Assembly (NCBI RefSeq): GCF_048544455.1
Contig: NC_133536.1
Location: forward strand, 195,551,325-195,615,324
DNA from: Silene latifolia
Taxonomy: Eukaryota > Streptophyta > Magnoliopsida > Caryophyllales > Caryophyllaceae
DNA length: 64,000 nt
Reading direction: 5' to 3'
Positions 35,101-52,200 of the stretch are shown here, piece by piece (position 1 is the first letter of the stretch; each line of letters starts with the position of its first letter). The position numbers and the translations under genes were made by a program. The notes beneath the pieces are model-generated. The model was given only the letters and a program-made list of their open reading frames with translations, was not told where the DNA came from and did not search any database.

Positions 35101-35426
35101 CGGTAGCTCTTTCTACGGCCGAAAGTGAGTACGTTAGCGCGGCACATTGTTGTTCTCAACTCCTTTGGGTAAAACAACAACTCTTGGATTTTGGTATTAT
35201 TTTTGACTCCATTCCTTTAATGTGTGATAATACGAGTGCAATAAATATTTCCAAAAATCCTATTCAACACTCTAAAACCAAACATATTGATATTCGTCAC
35301 CATTTTATTCGAGATCATGTGGAAAAAGGACATATTAAACTTATCTTTTGCAAAACCGAAAATCAAATTGCCGATATTTTCACTAAGCCACTTGCAAGAG
35401 AACATTTTGAGAAATTTAGACTATAA
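32157..35426 (+). mobile_element. SIRE pol region: protease, integrase, RT, RNase H
   Basis: Domain order is copia-type. Protease block WYLDSGFSRHMTGD at about 32173; integrase zinc and catalytic core (HIDLCGPMRT, VDDYSRFVWALF, RTDHGTEFEN, PQQNGVVERMNRTL) at about 32570-33090; reverse transcriptase (GTRWVFRNKL, QMDVKTAFLNGYLEED, YVDDIIFG) at about 34050-34530; RNase H (FSDADYAGCTVDRKSTSG, STAESEYVSAAHC, TKHIDIRHHFIRD) to 35426. Several short inverted motifs of the AACAGTC/GACTGTTGC kind are embedded in frame. Confidence 0.95.
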
Positions 35427-35798
35427 ATTGGGTTAATTAATAGCTTGTGATTTTTAGTGTGAGTTTTACAAAATTCCTTAATTGATTAAATTAAAATTGG
35501 ATATATGTTATTAAGTGTTCTAAGTGCATTGACATCATGTTTTGACCAAAAAATTGACACCGTATTTGTGAGTCGGTAATCACTCAACCTCATATCTAAA
35601 AATACGTTTATTATATGCTACCTTGCGTTTTTATTTCGAGTGATTAAATTTGTCTAGTTGGGCCAACTACTTCACTTACCTCATTAATTGGGCCATTAAC
35701 TACCCCAACACACCCTCCACTCCTACCCGTCCAAACTCCTACCCAAAGTCCATCTCTTCATCTCCCTAAACTCACCACATCACCTACCCTAACCCACC

Positions 35799-37501
35799 AT
35801 GGTAAAAACATCATTTAACACACCCATACCCATTAAACCCACAAAAGTTACCTCACCACCTGTCACATCCAACCCACCGACATCAACAACTCCAACCATG
35901 ACTCCAGTTAAAACATCCTATGCATTCCCACCTCAAACCTCAAACTCGACCCCTTCATCAAACCCAGATTCGCCAAACCCTCAACCATCACCGAACCCCA
36001 CTGACCCTCCATCATCCGACGACATTCCCATCTCCACAATGGTAGGACGGCGCACTCGTGGTGGTCGGAAGAAAAGCTCTTCTGTTCCAAGCTCTTCCAC
36101 TGAACCGGTTTTGGTAAATATTGAAGATGTTGAAGAAGAAACCGAGTTTGATTTGAATGAGAATCCCTCTAAGTCCGGCGAGTCTGACCCGACTCCGGCG
36201 AAAAAGAACAACAAAAGAAAAGAAAAAGCCTCTTCATCCCATTTACCCCAATTTCGAAAACTATCGAAGAGTAATGTTGATAACCCCACTGTTGATGCTC
36301 CAATTGAAAATCCAAGTGAACCTCCTCAGAAAAAATTGAAACCATTGAAGAAAAAGCTTGTATACCTTTCTCCCTCCGATCCGGTCTCCCTAACCTCGAA
36401 ATGGGATTTGGCCATCGTTTGGGATCACCTTGAGAGTATTGACCTCCCTACCTCCATTTACAAAAACTGTGAAAGGTTGATGAACATCAAAGCAATCCAC
36501 TCTCCTCGGGTTTACAACCAAACTTGGTTTGAGCCGCCTGCTTTTCACTCCGTCCGTGATATGGTCTTAGCTCAAGGTTGGGAAAAATTATTGGAAAAGC
36601 GTGAGCCGGTCTTTGTGAGCGAAGTGATTCGGTTCTTTGCAACGGTACGGGTTGATAAATCTGGTGAATTTGTTACGGCTAAGGTGAACGGTAAGCCTCT
36701 AAAACTGACTCAATATGATTTTGCTACCGCCCTTGATATTCCAGTCGGAGGTTTTGATAAACTCCCTTCCGAAACTTGGGTTGCTTTACCTTATGCCTCT
36801 CCCCTTAATATTGCTCAAACCGTGTGTCCCAAAACGGTTTCTCCTGGACCCGTGAGCAACACCCAAATACCCCCTCCTCTCCGCATCATTTTTAATATGC
36901 TTTGTCGCTCTATTTATCCCTTGGGTGATAGGGGAAAACTCACCATAGCCCAACAATACTTAATCTATCATATTGCTACCCATAAGAAGGTGAACCTAGT
37001 CGGGTTAATGTTTAAACGTTTTCAACTTATTTCAACCAAGCTTATTTACCTTCTTCTAGCTTGATTCACTTACCCTATGGAATATGGTTATCGGTTGTGC
37101 TCAAGGCACAAGGGGTGTTAGTGAATACTAGCTTGGGTTCGTTGGATATGTGTGATGTTATGAGTGATGGGCAAATGGGGAAGATGTTGATCAAAATTGA
37201 AAATGACGAATTGATCTCTGTGAAAATTAAGAAGGACCCGGAAGTTGGGTCAACAAGTCAAGTGAATACGGGTAGTATGCGGGAAGTGCTTAATGCCGTG
37301 GCTGAGTTGGGTGCGTGGATTAGGGAAGATGCTCGTCAAAAAGACATGGCAATTTCGGCCCTTGCTTCTACTTTGGACCTCATTCGTGGTGAGGTGGATA
37401 TCATTTCCACCCTTGTGTCAACAAAAGAAGTTGGTGATGATCATGTGGATGATGACCCGTTGGGTAGTGGCTCGGATGGTGAACAAGCCTCCTCTCCTTA
37501 G
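35799..37501 (+). mobile_element. SIRE extra ORF downstream of pol (env-like/aORF)
   Basis: Two blocks (35799-37064 and 37061-37501) encode a Pro/Ser/Thr-rich N-terminus, a basic stretch (TRGGRKKSSS and KKNNKRKEK), then a globular part with WDHLESIDLP and TQYDFATALDIPVGGF and a C-terminal helix-rich tail. The position, 370 bp after RNase H, matches the second ORF of SIRE1 of soybean, described as envelope-like; its function is unproven. In SIRE1 this ORF is thought to be made by read-through. Confidence 0.7.
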
Positions 37502-38042
37502 CCTTTCCCTTTCCTCTCGGCCTATTAACCCTTACCCGTACCCCTTCATTTTGTTCCACCTTGGTTGTGCCTTTCTAAGACTTATTTTCCTTGCTTGTTA
37601 TTTTGAACAATTGGTGGTGTATTTTAAACTGTGTTTAGCTATGTTGAACTTTGGTTAGCTTATGCCTAATCCTTGTTTATGTTGACTTTGTCACCTTATC
37701 ACACTTCCATGTGTCTTTTTTTGTGTTTTCTTATGAAATATCTACACTCTAATGCTTGTGACATCCCTATCCTTTTGATGATGTCAAGAGGGGGAAAAGG
37801 TAAACTCATGCTTTAAATGTCCTTGCTTATTGATTAAACTAATGGCTTGTCTAACCTTCTTAGCTTGATTCTTGTTTGGGGCAATGTAAAATTGTCATGA
37901 TAGTTTGATTCTAGCTTTTGCCTTGGTAAGGTAATATTGTCCCTTCTCTATCATTTGATCTTGCTTGTTTAAAAATCTTGAATCAAGGTGTTTACATTGC
38001 TTATACATTCGTTTGGGGCTTGTCATCATCAAAGGGGGAATT

Positions 38043-39568
38043 TGTTGGGTTCCTTATGTTGATGATAACATGCCCATTTGATTTGTGTTATCTTAGTTTA
38101 CCTTTTTCAGGATTAATGATGTAATCAAGCTTGGATTAAGAAGTGTTGAAGTTGTTATTAATCCCATTGTATTTAGTCGAGTGTCATCTAATGTACAAGC
38201 AAGAAAGTAGAGTATACTAGAGTAATAGAAACAGTCCAGACGACTGTTGCTTTCACACGCAAACAGCTGTTTGGATTATGCCACAACTCGTAAAAACTTG
38301 AAGCTCCCTTTTATCTTTCAAAAGCTTTCACGTGACTTTTATTTTCAAAGATAAAAAATCAGATTTTTATTAAAGAGTAGTCTTCATTAAAGAGTGGTTT
38401 GAATTATTCAAAATGTTTCCTCTTTGTGCAAATTCAATCCTTTGGTCTTTAAGAAAACAAGAAATACTTTTTGCCATATTTGTGATAACTTGTCATCATG
38501 TGACTTGTCTCACATCCTTTGTTTTCTGATTTTGCATGAGCATTTAAGGTTATCTTTCAAACCTTCTTTCTCTATTCTTACCTTTGCAAAAGACCCCTCT
38601 TTGGTGCAAGTTTTGGGTGGTTGCTATTGCCCTTCACATGTAAGGTCTTTGACCCTTCAAAACCCTAGCAACTCCCTTCACTCACCTCCTCTATATAAAC
38701 CGAGTCTCCTCTTCATTAAATCTCAAGACTTTTCTGAAATAATTCTTCCATCTTTGCAAATTAATTTTAAGAGCTTAAAATCGTGTTTTATTTGCAAAAT
38801 CCTTTAAAAGTCTTCAAGTGTCTTTAAGTTTCTACAGTCGTGGCTACTGTTGCTTTTCTATACTAAACTCTCTTGCTTAAGAATTGTTGATCTTGTAAAA
38901 GTTGTCCACCTCTATTCTTTGTTAAGAATGTGTTAGTAGAAACTTGATCCTATAACATTCTAAGTGTGTTAGTAGAGTTTAGGACAGAGTATTCTTTTAC
39001 TCTTGACAACCGGAGTAGGTTGTGTGTTGGCAACCGGAGTAGGTTGCGAGTTAGCTTGTCATAAGAACGGAGTAGTTCTTGTACTAGCTTTACAACCGGA
39101 GTAGGTTGGTGTCTTTTATTACAAGGGACTTTTAGTTTTCGGAGTAGATCACTAAAGGAAAGTAATAAAAAGGTAGATTGGACGTAGGCACTTGAGTATT
39201 TGCCGAACCAATTCAAAAATCTCGTGTTCATTGTTCTTTACTTTATTTCCGCTACAATTTTCTTTGTTTGTTTGTTTTTGCTTTGCTTAACCTTAGAAGT
39301 AACAGTTCATCATACTGTCGCATTTGGTCTGCAGTCATACTCCACAAACTGAGACAAATAGATACAGTCAGAACGATTGTTGCTTTCATACTTCAGCAAA
39401 CATTCATCGTGATACTTGTTCAATCTTTCAATATTATTCAAAGTATCCTCTAATCTCCTTTGTTCACTTAACTTACTTTAATCCAATAAAGTTGAAGTTA
39501 TAAATTTTTAAAAGGATACCTAATTCACCCCCTCCCCCTCTTAGGTACTTGAATCCATAAACTCAACA
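38043..39568 (+). repeat. 3' LTR of the SIRE element
   Basis: Same length as the 5' LTR (1526 bp), about 1 percent different. Preceded by the polypurine tract AAAGGGGGAATTTG and followed by the target duplication GAGTA (39569-39573). Confidence 0.95.
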
Positions 39569-39573
39569 GAGTA

Positions 39574-40635
39574 CATCATCGGTCAGCGCGAGTTATTATA
39601 AAACGCGAAGTCTTAAACACGATTCATTTTCAACGATTCCTCTCTCTCCCCCCCCCCCCAATCCTCTCATCTTACTCTAGACATCTTGGATGGCCGTGAA
39701 CACTAATCCGGGAAGGGAGACGGTCTATGTAGGAAGTCACTGAGCCGGGTTGTCGTCGTCGTCGACATCGGTCGCTTCTCAAGGTGAGTTTGTGTTTAGT
39801 TGTCATCTTTCAGTAGATCTTGAATAGTTTAGTGATAGGATATGGTTGCTACTTGTAGAATTTGATACGGGGTCTTGTTTGGCCTTGTATGATGGACGCA
39901 CTTTCATGGAATAGCAAAAAGGTAGGGTTTTCCCTACTCAGTTACCTGATTAATTGGATATAAGATGATGATGGTTGATTTATTGACATGTTTACTATTA
40001 TTATTGTTTTAATTATGAAATACTGGATGATTTGATTTGGTTGTTGTGGTTCTCGAGGTGCGTCCTCGGCTGAGTGGAGTCATCGGGAATGGCTTCACAC
40101 CCTTGATTCTCCCTTTATGGTTCCCGTCACAAGGGGGATGTGCATATTAATGGACTTGGGTTATTCGCTCGTTGCGATGAGCGAGGCTTAGGTGGGCATG
40201 GCTGCGCCCCCCACTGGCGGTGAGGATTACCTTTTGCAATGGGTAATCTGGCAGGACTACACATTCAGTATGTAGTCAGTTATTGCTTAATAATAGAGGT
40301 GGAGATTTATATTGTAATTGAATTGGTTGCATTGTTTGTATTGTGTCTTTCTTATCTTAGTTATATAGTTGACTGACCCCGTTGTTGGTTGATACGTTGT
40401 TGGCTGGGCATGAAGGGGGAAACGAGTCATCGCGATGTTTAGCTTGTTGCCGCCGACTTTATGCTTAGTAGTTCTTTGCAATCCTTTGTTATGTTTGTAT
40501 AACCTGTAAGAAACATTTAATAAAACGTTCTATTATTGTTTATTTGATATACTTAACTCGGGCAACTGAGATGGTAACGCCCTTATTTATTGGAAAAGGT
40601 CTTGTAAAGGCTCCTTGATAAGTGTGGGTGTTACA
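39574..40635 (-). repeat. Gypsy-like LTR, right of the SIRE insertion
   Basis: Read on the minus strand it begins TGTAACACCCACAC at 40635 and continues ...GGGCGTTACCATCTCAGTTGCCCGAG, which matches the LTR start at 63692 (TGTAACACCC...ACCATCTCGGTCGCCCGAG). The SIRE element at 28208-39568 splits it; the other part lies at about 28030-28207. Contains short C-rich and GTCGTCGTC stretches near 39650-39770. No ORF of note. Confidence 0.55.
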
Positions 40636-41666
40636 AAAACATTGTTGTACATCAACAAATTAAACCATGACAATTGTTGTACAGTACAAAATAAAATCTG
40701 GAACATTGAAAAGGAAGAAAGGAAATGAAGACTGAAGTTTCATTTTTTACATGTGAGAATACAGTTTCATAATTGCATCCATTGTATTTGTAGGTATAGG
40801 TGATAATTGAGTCACTCGGGTTGATTATTGGTTGCGCCATATTAGATTCGGCTTAGATTAGGTCAATGATTGGTTAAGTCATTATTGGGTGACAAGTTAA
40901 TTCGGGATGGGTTTGGGTCAGCGTTAGGTCGTTATTAGCATATATTTTAATTTATGTATTATGGGTAATTTCATGATAAAACAATGTGAATTAATTGTAG
41001 TTTTAAGTGAAAATAATTGAGATAATTGTTAATTTTGTCTTATTTTCAACTAGTTTGTTTGTTTGTTATAGGATCATTCAATGAGTTGAGTCAATATCAG
41101 GTCATTGGTAGGCTGCGTCATTTCAGGTTGGGGTAAGGCCTGAGGGTACCATATACAATTAACAGAAATAATAACGTGCACTTATCGATTGGGTATGCTT
41201 GAGAATTACGGAGTATTAAATAAATTAAGGGGTACCATTAGAGGCGGTAAACAATGACACGACACGAAAACATAATTGGGTCAGGTTTGGGTTGAAGGGT
41301 TCGTCGCCCGTCTACATGTAACACAAATACGAACACGACACGTCTTGATCTATTTGCAAAGTCTAGGTACCATGTATATTTCGTAAAATGTAGGGGTACC
41401 ATGTTGAGAATGCAAAAATACAAGGTATTTGTTATGCAAACTCATATCCCACGTCGGTACAATAAAGATGGAAGATCATCTTTATAATTTATAGGTGTTT
41501 ACAAAATATATAATAGTAAGAGGCAGTTTGTGAAGGAGCTTAAAAGTAAATCCGTGATGACTTAGCCCAAAGTAAACAATATCGTACTATTATAGACAGT
41601 AGACACCTCCCACACTGGCCCAACATGAGTATTCACGCTTTCGTAGAACTGTAATGTTTTTAATAT
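40636..41666. other. Intergenic; GGGTCAGG-type and USE-like sequence
   Basis: Phrases such as GGGTTTGGGTCAG, GGTCATTGG and GACACGACACG resemble known dispersed plant repeats. A single ATCCCACGTCGG box at 41446, followed after about 33 nt by TATAGG, resembles the USE/TATA modules of Helitron B. No gene. Confidence 0.35.
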
Positions 41667-42231
41667 CCGGGGATGTAGCAAATTACCCTCATAACTTATG
41701 AACTATGTGCAAATCAGTCCCTTAAATTTCACTTGTAGCAAATTAGCCCCATAACTTTCCAAAAATGTGCAATTAAGCACAAATCAAATTTTTTACCATT
41801 TTTTTTAACTAAAACCTATTGTTTTCTATTATAAAAACTATTATAAATATATTTCTTAAATAATTAAATATAATAATTACATATTCAGCGAAAAATACAA
41901 ATTAATTTTATTATAAACAAAAGTTTGGTCGTGTAATTTCATTGTAACATCATTAACAATTTTTATATTAGGAACATTTTCGCCAAAATTTAAAAAAAAT
42001 TATTTGAACATGTTCTTTAATAATCAAGAATTTTTAGGATTAAAATCTAATCAATTATTTTGATTTTCAATAATAGTAAAATATTTAATAACAAATTTTA
42101 TTCTTAAAAATAAAATATGTGGTTAATTGCACATCAAGATAAACTTATGAGACTGATTTACTACATTTATAAGTTAATGGACTTGATTGCACATTGTATC
42201 AGAGTTATGGGGGCGATTTGTTATATTTCCC
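41667..42231. mobile_element. MITE with 8-bp TSD TTTAATAT
   Basis: 565-bp palindromic element. Both ends carry diverged inverted repeats of about 50 bp built on TARCAAATYRCCC(C/T)CATAAC and ATGTGCAA. Flanked by TTTAATAT at 41659-41666 and 42232-42239. An 8-bp duplication suggests the hAT superfamily. AT-rich, non-coding interior. Confidence 0.65.
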
Positions 42232-42290
42232 TTTAATATATCTTTCTACCTTAGACTTTGAGTATAAAACGTATATAAACATTTCATTAA

Positions 42291-42600
42291 GGCTCTGTTT
42301 GGCAAAACTATCAGAAAAGGTAGCTGAAATCTGAAAAGGTAGCTGAAAACTGAAAAGCTAACTGAAACCTGAAAAGGTAACTAAAAATTATGAGCTGATA
42401 AGGTAATTATATAAAAATGTTTTTGGCAAACTAGCTTAAAAGGTGATTTTGGTAAAATGACGTCAACCGATATCAAAATTATTTAATATTATTGAATAAA
42501 GGGGTAAAAAATGGAAAATAAGTTATTTTAGTTATCTGATTTCTCAAATGATACACTAATTAAAATGTCGTGTCAAACGAAGCGTAAGACGGAGGGAGTA
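42291..42600. repeat. GGCTCTGTTTGGCAAA-type MITE remnant
   Basis: Begins with the common plant MITE phrase GGCTCTGTTTGGCAAAAC at about 42293, followed by four imperfect GAAAAGGTARCTGAAA repeats, and ends near a Stowaway-like ACGGAGGGAGTA at about 42590. Full ends were not resolved. Confidence 0.4.
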
Positions 42601-42680
42601 GTTAGTTAAATTAAATGTAAGATGCCAAAAGTACCCCTCCATGAATCCGTTGATTTCACCAATGAAAATCCGCAGATAGC

Positions 42681-42777
42681 ATACATATATAACATTGCCT
42701 TCACTAGTTAAGTATCCTAGATTTTATCGCTCATTCCAAACTAATTCTTCCCCACACAATCCACCTCTCTTTCTAAG
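42681..42777 (+). promoter_or_regulatory. TATA box and 5' UTR exon of the aminotransferase gene
   Basis: ATATATAAC at about 42684 is followed some 30 nt later by a pyrimidine-rich, CT-rich leader ending TTTCTAAG|GTAATC; the donor is after 42777. The acceptor TTTCAG lies directly before the ATG at 42919, so the gene has a 141-bp intron in its 5' UTR, and the start codon is the first codon of exon 2. Confidence 0.6.
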
Positions 42778-42918
42778 GTAATCCCCTTTTACTCCCTTTT
42801 TGTAGTTTGATCATCCTTTGCTAGTCTAAGCAATCAATATCGCTCTTTTTTATCACACATATATATTACGAAAATGCTATTTATACAAACAATGATTGGT
42901 TAATTTGATTAATTTCAG

Positions 42919-47893
<4,975 letters not shown>

Positions 47894-49255
47894 AAGATGT
47901 ACGTACACAACACTTAAAGACGCGATAACTCCATTTCATTTTTGGTGAGAGGTTCACCTTGACCGCGAGATCCTGTAGTAAGGCTGTAATAATAACAATG
48001 TACACTAGTGTATGCATGTTACCAAACACCGGTTAGTTTCGGCTGAGTGCAGATTTTACCCAAATTTTTTCTTGGGTGGACTATATTGTTACGTGTACTT
48101 TTGTTTCACAGTGAGACGATCTTATACATGAATTTGCGATACTTGCTTTTGGTTTGCCATGCTTTTTTTGAGATCTCCCCATTGCCAACCAACAGTAAAG
48201 TCATGAGGCTTGAATCACTGTCTCACTCCTTTAGAAGCTATCAAGCTTAGCTAATGTGTGCATCAAAAGTTGGATCTTTGGTGCTTTAATAGTTGTTGGG
48301 AGACTACAATTTAGGTAACCCTTAGTTTAATTGTCAATTAATTTTAGACTGCCAGCATTAAAACTGATGGCTGAATTTTGTATTGGAAATAGCAGCAGAC
48401 TGCATGCTTCTTGGTTTTAACATCCTAACCCCAAAGAACAGTGGCCTAATTCCTAACAATGCAACTAACATAATCGGAATAACTTGAGAAAGTCCCTGCT
48501 TATTTTGAGTTGAACATAGTTCAGATGGACACGGGTTTTCCTTGTGTTGATTCGATACACACAGGTTAATATCAGATGGCCCGAAATTTATTTTCATCAG
48601 TTATAATTGGCGATTAAGCGGACACGACATGGTTAAAAGTTAAAACCGTGTCGTTGTGCTCCCTTTGTCTCCATTATTAGTTTTATTTGCTGTCTTTTTC
48701 TTGTTTTTCTTCGGTTTTGTCGTGCATTTTGGTATTTTAATATACATTGGTGCTTATTTTGTGGCAGACCTTCAACCTTTGGCCTAAAACTAACTTATAT
48801 TGAAAGAAACAAAAAAAAAAACACACAGAAAATGTGTAGAGGACAGTTTATATACAACACCATGCATATATATGTGATTTCTTTTTTACAGGGTTGGTAA
48901 GTAATACTAAAACCAAAACCAAAACCGATAGTCCTTCCTTTGCCACAACCTACCCTCACTTTGAGTCTCGAAAGACAAAAACTTTTATATGATATCATCG
49001 ATAAATAAATTTATTGGAAGACCAACTCATCTACACATTTTACCGCACTTGTGTAAATGAGTATTAAGTTGGTCTAACAACAAATTGTTACCATACGTCT
49101 TACAAAAATGGCTCGCCGGAAAAGAAAACATCTTGACGATACCCCATTTCCATTTGCGATCAATACGATTGAGACTTGAAAAGATTTTTTACCACAATCA
49201 AATGGGATCTCCAAACTGTATACCAATGTTGCAGAAGAAAGAACATCTGCAGGTG
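47894..49255. other. Intergenic between convergent genes
   Basis: Holds the 3' UTR of the aminotransferase gene (to roughly 48130, AATAA-type signal not clear) and, at its right end, the 3' UTR of the kinase gene on the other strand. A GGACACGACATGG...CCGTGTCG foldback lies at about 48620-48655. No further gene seen. Confidence 0.5.
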
Positions 49256-52200
49256 CTAGGCCGCTTGCAGGTCATTAGATGCTGATGACGCTGTGGATGG
49301 TGCACTTTGGTGAATTCTGAGGGTACCGCCTAGTTCCACAGGGACGAGTGGGATTAGCGAGTGTAGAACATCAGTTATCAAGGGCCGATAACTTGGTTCT
49401 GGTTGCACACATAAAACAGCTACAGCTGCAACCTGCACATACATCATTAGTATTCGATTTGGTCGAAGTACGTAATTTTTTTTTTCTTGGGTGTGTAGTT
49501 AAGCTAGCTGAGGGCATTAAAAAAGACAAATGGGTTTGAGAAGTTACTTGGTACAAATGCTTAGTGTCCATGGTGTCTCGAATCACGGGATCGACGATGT
49601 TTGGAAGCTTTAATCTGTCTGTTAGTTGAGGCATAGCCTGAAATTTGATGATACCAAGAAAGGAGGCTTCAATAATGTGAGCCATGTATATAAGATATAG
49701 TTTATTGGTGAAATCAGACATACCCATGTGACAATCGATTGACATTGAGCTGGTGATGATTTTTCCACAGGCCTTCTCCCAAGTAGAAGTTCCAATAGTA
49801 CCACTCCGAATGCATACACATCGCTTTTATCCGTCAATTTACCTACAAACATAATGTAAACTCGTCCCTTACACAAATGTCCAATATACGACACGAGTAC
49901 ATGAGGAAAGATGATGAATCGAGAAACGTGGATAGGGCTGTAAATGATATGAGCTACCTCTTAGAGCCCTCGGAATTAGCTCAGCTCGAAATCGGTAAAA
50001 CTGATTCCGAGCCGATTGTGAGAATTACATCAAGTACACTCTAAAGTCAAAACCCACTACCTCAATACTAAAATTCTCAAGTACAATTACTACAACACAT
50101 GATTCAAGCAGGAAAAGTACAATAGATGACAATAGTTAATTGAATGAAAGTAATGTATAGAATCATTGACAACCATGTTTTCCTGACATCTAAAACTTTT
50201 AATCAACATAAAACAATTAATAATAGTGGACCAAATTCATCTAGAATTGGGGATAAACAATTATAAAGGGGTATCAACTTCATTCATTCCATAATACCAT
50301 ATGAGGTTATTTATAAAGCCAACACTTATAACATAATTGACCCACCTCCCCCTTTAATTGGGCATTACATGTGCAACTATTTCTACATTTATATTTAATA
50401 TCTTACTTGCATTCATTTACATGATCCAACTACTTAGATCCGATTATTATACGATTCGAACCCGACCATTGCAATAATAATGCTTCTCTTCTAAGAAATC
50501 TACTTAAAATAGAGAATATACAGCTTACTAGGGTCTAGGGAATTGAAGTTTAGTTGTCATACCATGTAAGAGGTACTCTGGTGCTACATACCCTAAGGTG
50601 CCTGAGAGCTTTATGTTGTTCTTGCCGTAAGGTCCGTCCGTGATAGCGAGACCAAAATCCGAAACCTATGAAATGTCAAGGTTAAGTGAACCATTGATCA
50701 TAGTTTCAGTATATCTAAAGGCTATAAACTTCTGGTCATAGTTTCAGTATTTAGATCCGAGTTTTTGCCAGTAGAGAAATTAATACCTTAGCATTAAACT
50801 CGGAATCAAGAAGGATGTTAGATGATTTCAGATCTCTATGAATGACGGGCGGATTGCAATGCTCATGTAGAAACTCTAATCCCCTAGTCAAGATATACAC
50901 AAACTTATTGGTATGGGATTTGAGATTAGAAATAATAAAACAGATACGGAGTAATACTTTACCGTGCAATATCGAGAGCAATTTTCATCCGCATATGCCA
51001 ACTCAAAGCTGATCCTCGAGCAGCACCTACATAATTGATCAATTACGAAAACATCAACTTCTATAGCTTGTCAATTGTCATTTTTTCTGATGTTATATCA
51101 ACGACAGTGGTGAAAGGTTTTACCGTGCAGTTGGTCTTCTAGACAGCCGTTCTCCATAAGCTCGTATACAAGCAGTTTGGAATCCCCATGGAAGCAATAA
51201 CCTAGGAGGGTTATGATATTCTGATGCCGAATGTTACTCAACAGCTCAACTTCATTCTACATTGCAATTTCACAGATTAGTTACCACTTTAGTTGGATCA
51301 AATTCTACTATACTCTTTAGCTTCTTGTATCGTAAAGCATAGACTAGACGTGTTTTCCAATGGAATTGTCATTGATATTGTGGATTATTTTGTTAACTTG
51401 CTAAATTCGTTTAAGATAACAAATTTTGTCGTTGATATCGTGGATTATTTTGTTAACCTTACATCTTAAGCGAATTTAGCAAGTTAACAAAATAATCAAC
51501 GACAATTGCATTGGAAAACACGTCTAGTCTACTGCTTTACGATACAAAATCCTTTTCACTTGATTTACTAATAAATGTAATACAAAATAGGAAACAAATG
51601 AATTTTTATTAATATAAGGTCTGTGGCACCGCCACAAGCCGGGGTCACTAGGGAACTCGGATAATGTTGTTGATATTAGTAAATCAGAGTGAAAAGGACT
51701 TTGTATGTACTTGCAAGGTTTTTTTTTTTTTTTTTTGAATTAATGTACTTGCAAGGTTTTAATTAAACATACCTCAAACTCTTTTTCAGCATCCTGACCG
51801 CCGCCATCAATCTTCTTCACAGCAACATAACAATTACTATCAAGCTTAGCCTTGTACACAATTCCAAATCCACCAACACCAAGGATGTTCCTTTCATCGA
51901 AATTGTCGGTTGTAGACTCTAGTAGCTTATACTCCATTGTTATCACAGTTCCTCGAGATTTAGCATTCATTTTCAATGTATTGAAAATGAGATTTGATTG
52001 ATTAAGCGCAAGCCCCTTAACAACATCTGCATTTATAAAATAATATTAATTCTTATACGAGACAGTCTCATTGTGAGACCAATTGAGTTGAATTATGATC
52101 AGTGGCATTAATACCTGAGTTCTTAGGACGATTCTTTCGAGGTTTATCCGAGAACTTCCTATGCCAAATCCACATAGTAAATAAAGAAAGCACGACGACA

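Larger units (their letters stand above)
28208..39568 (+). mobile_element. Near-whole SIRE/Maximus-type Ty1/copia element, TSD GAGTA
   Basis: 11361-bp element with two 1526-bp LTRs (28208-29733 and 38043-39568), the initiator-Met-tRNA PBS TGGTATCAGAGC just after the 5' LTR, gag, pol in copia order (protease, integrase, RT, RNase H), an extra ORF after pol and a PPT (AAAGGGGGAA) before the 3' LTR. It is flanked by GAGTA on both sides. The LTRs differ at about seven isolated positions plus clustered changes at three short motif sites, roughly 1 percent, so insertion was recent (well under about a million years at usual plant rates). It looks nearly whole, with about four reading-frame breaks. 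Confidence 0.95.
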
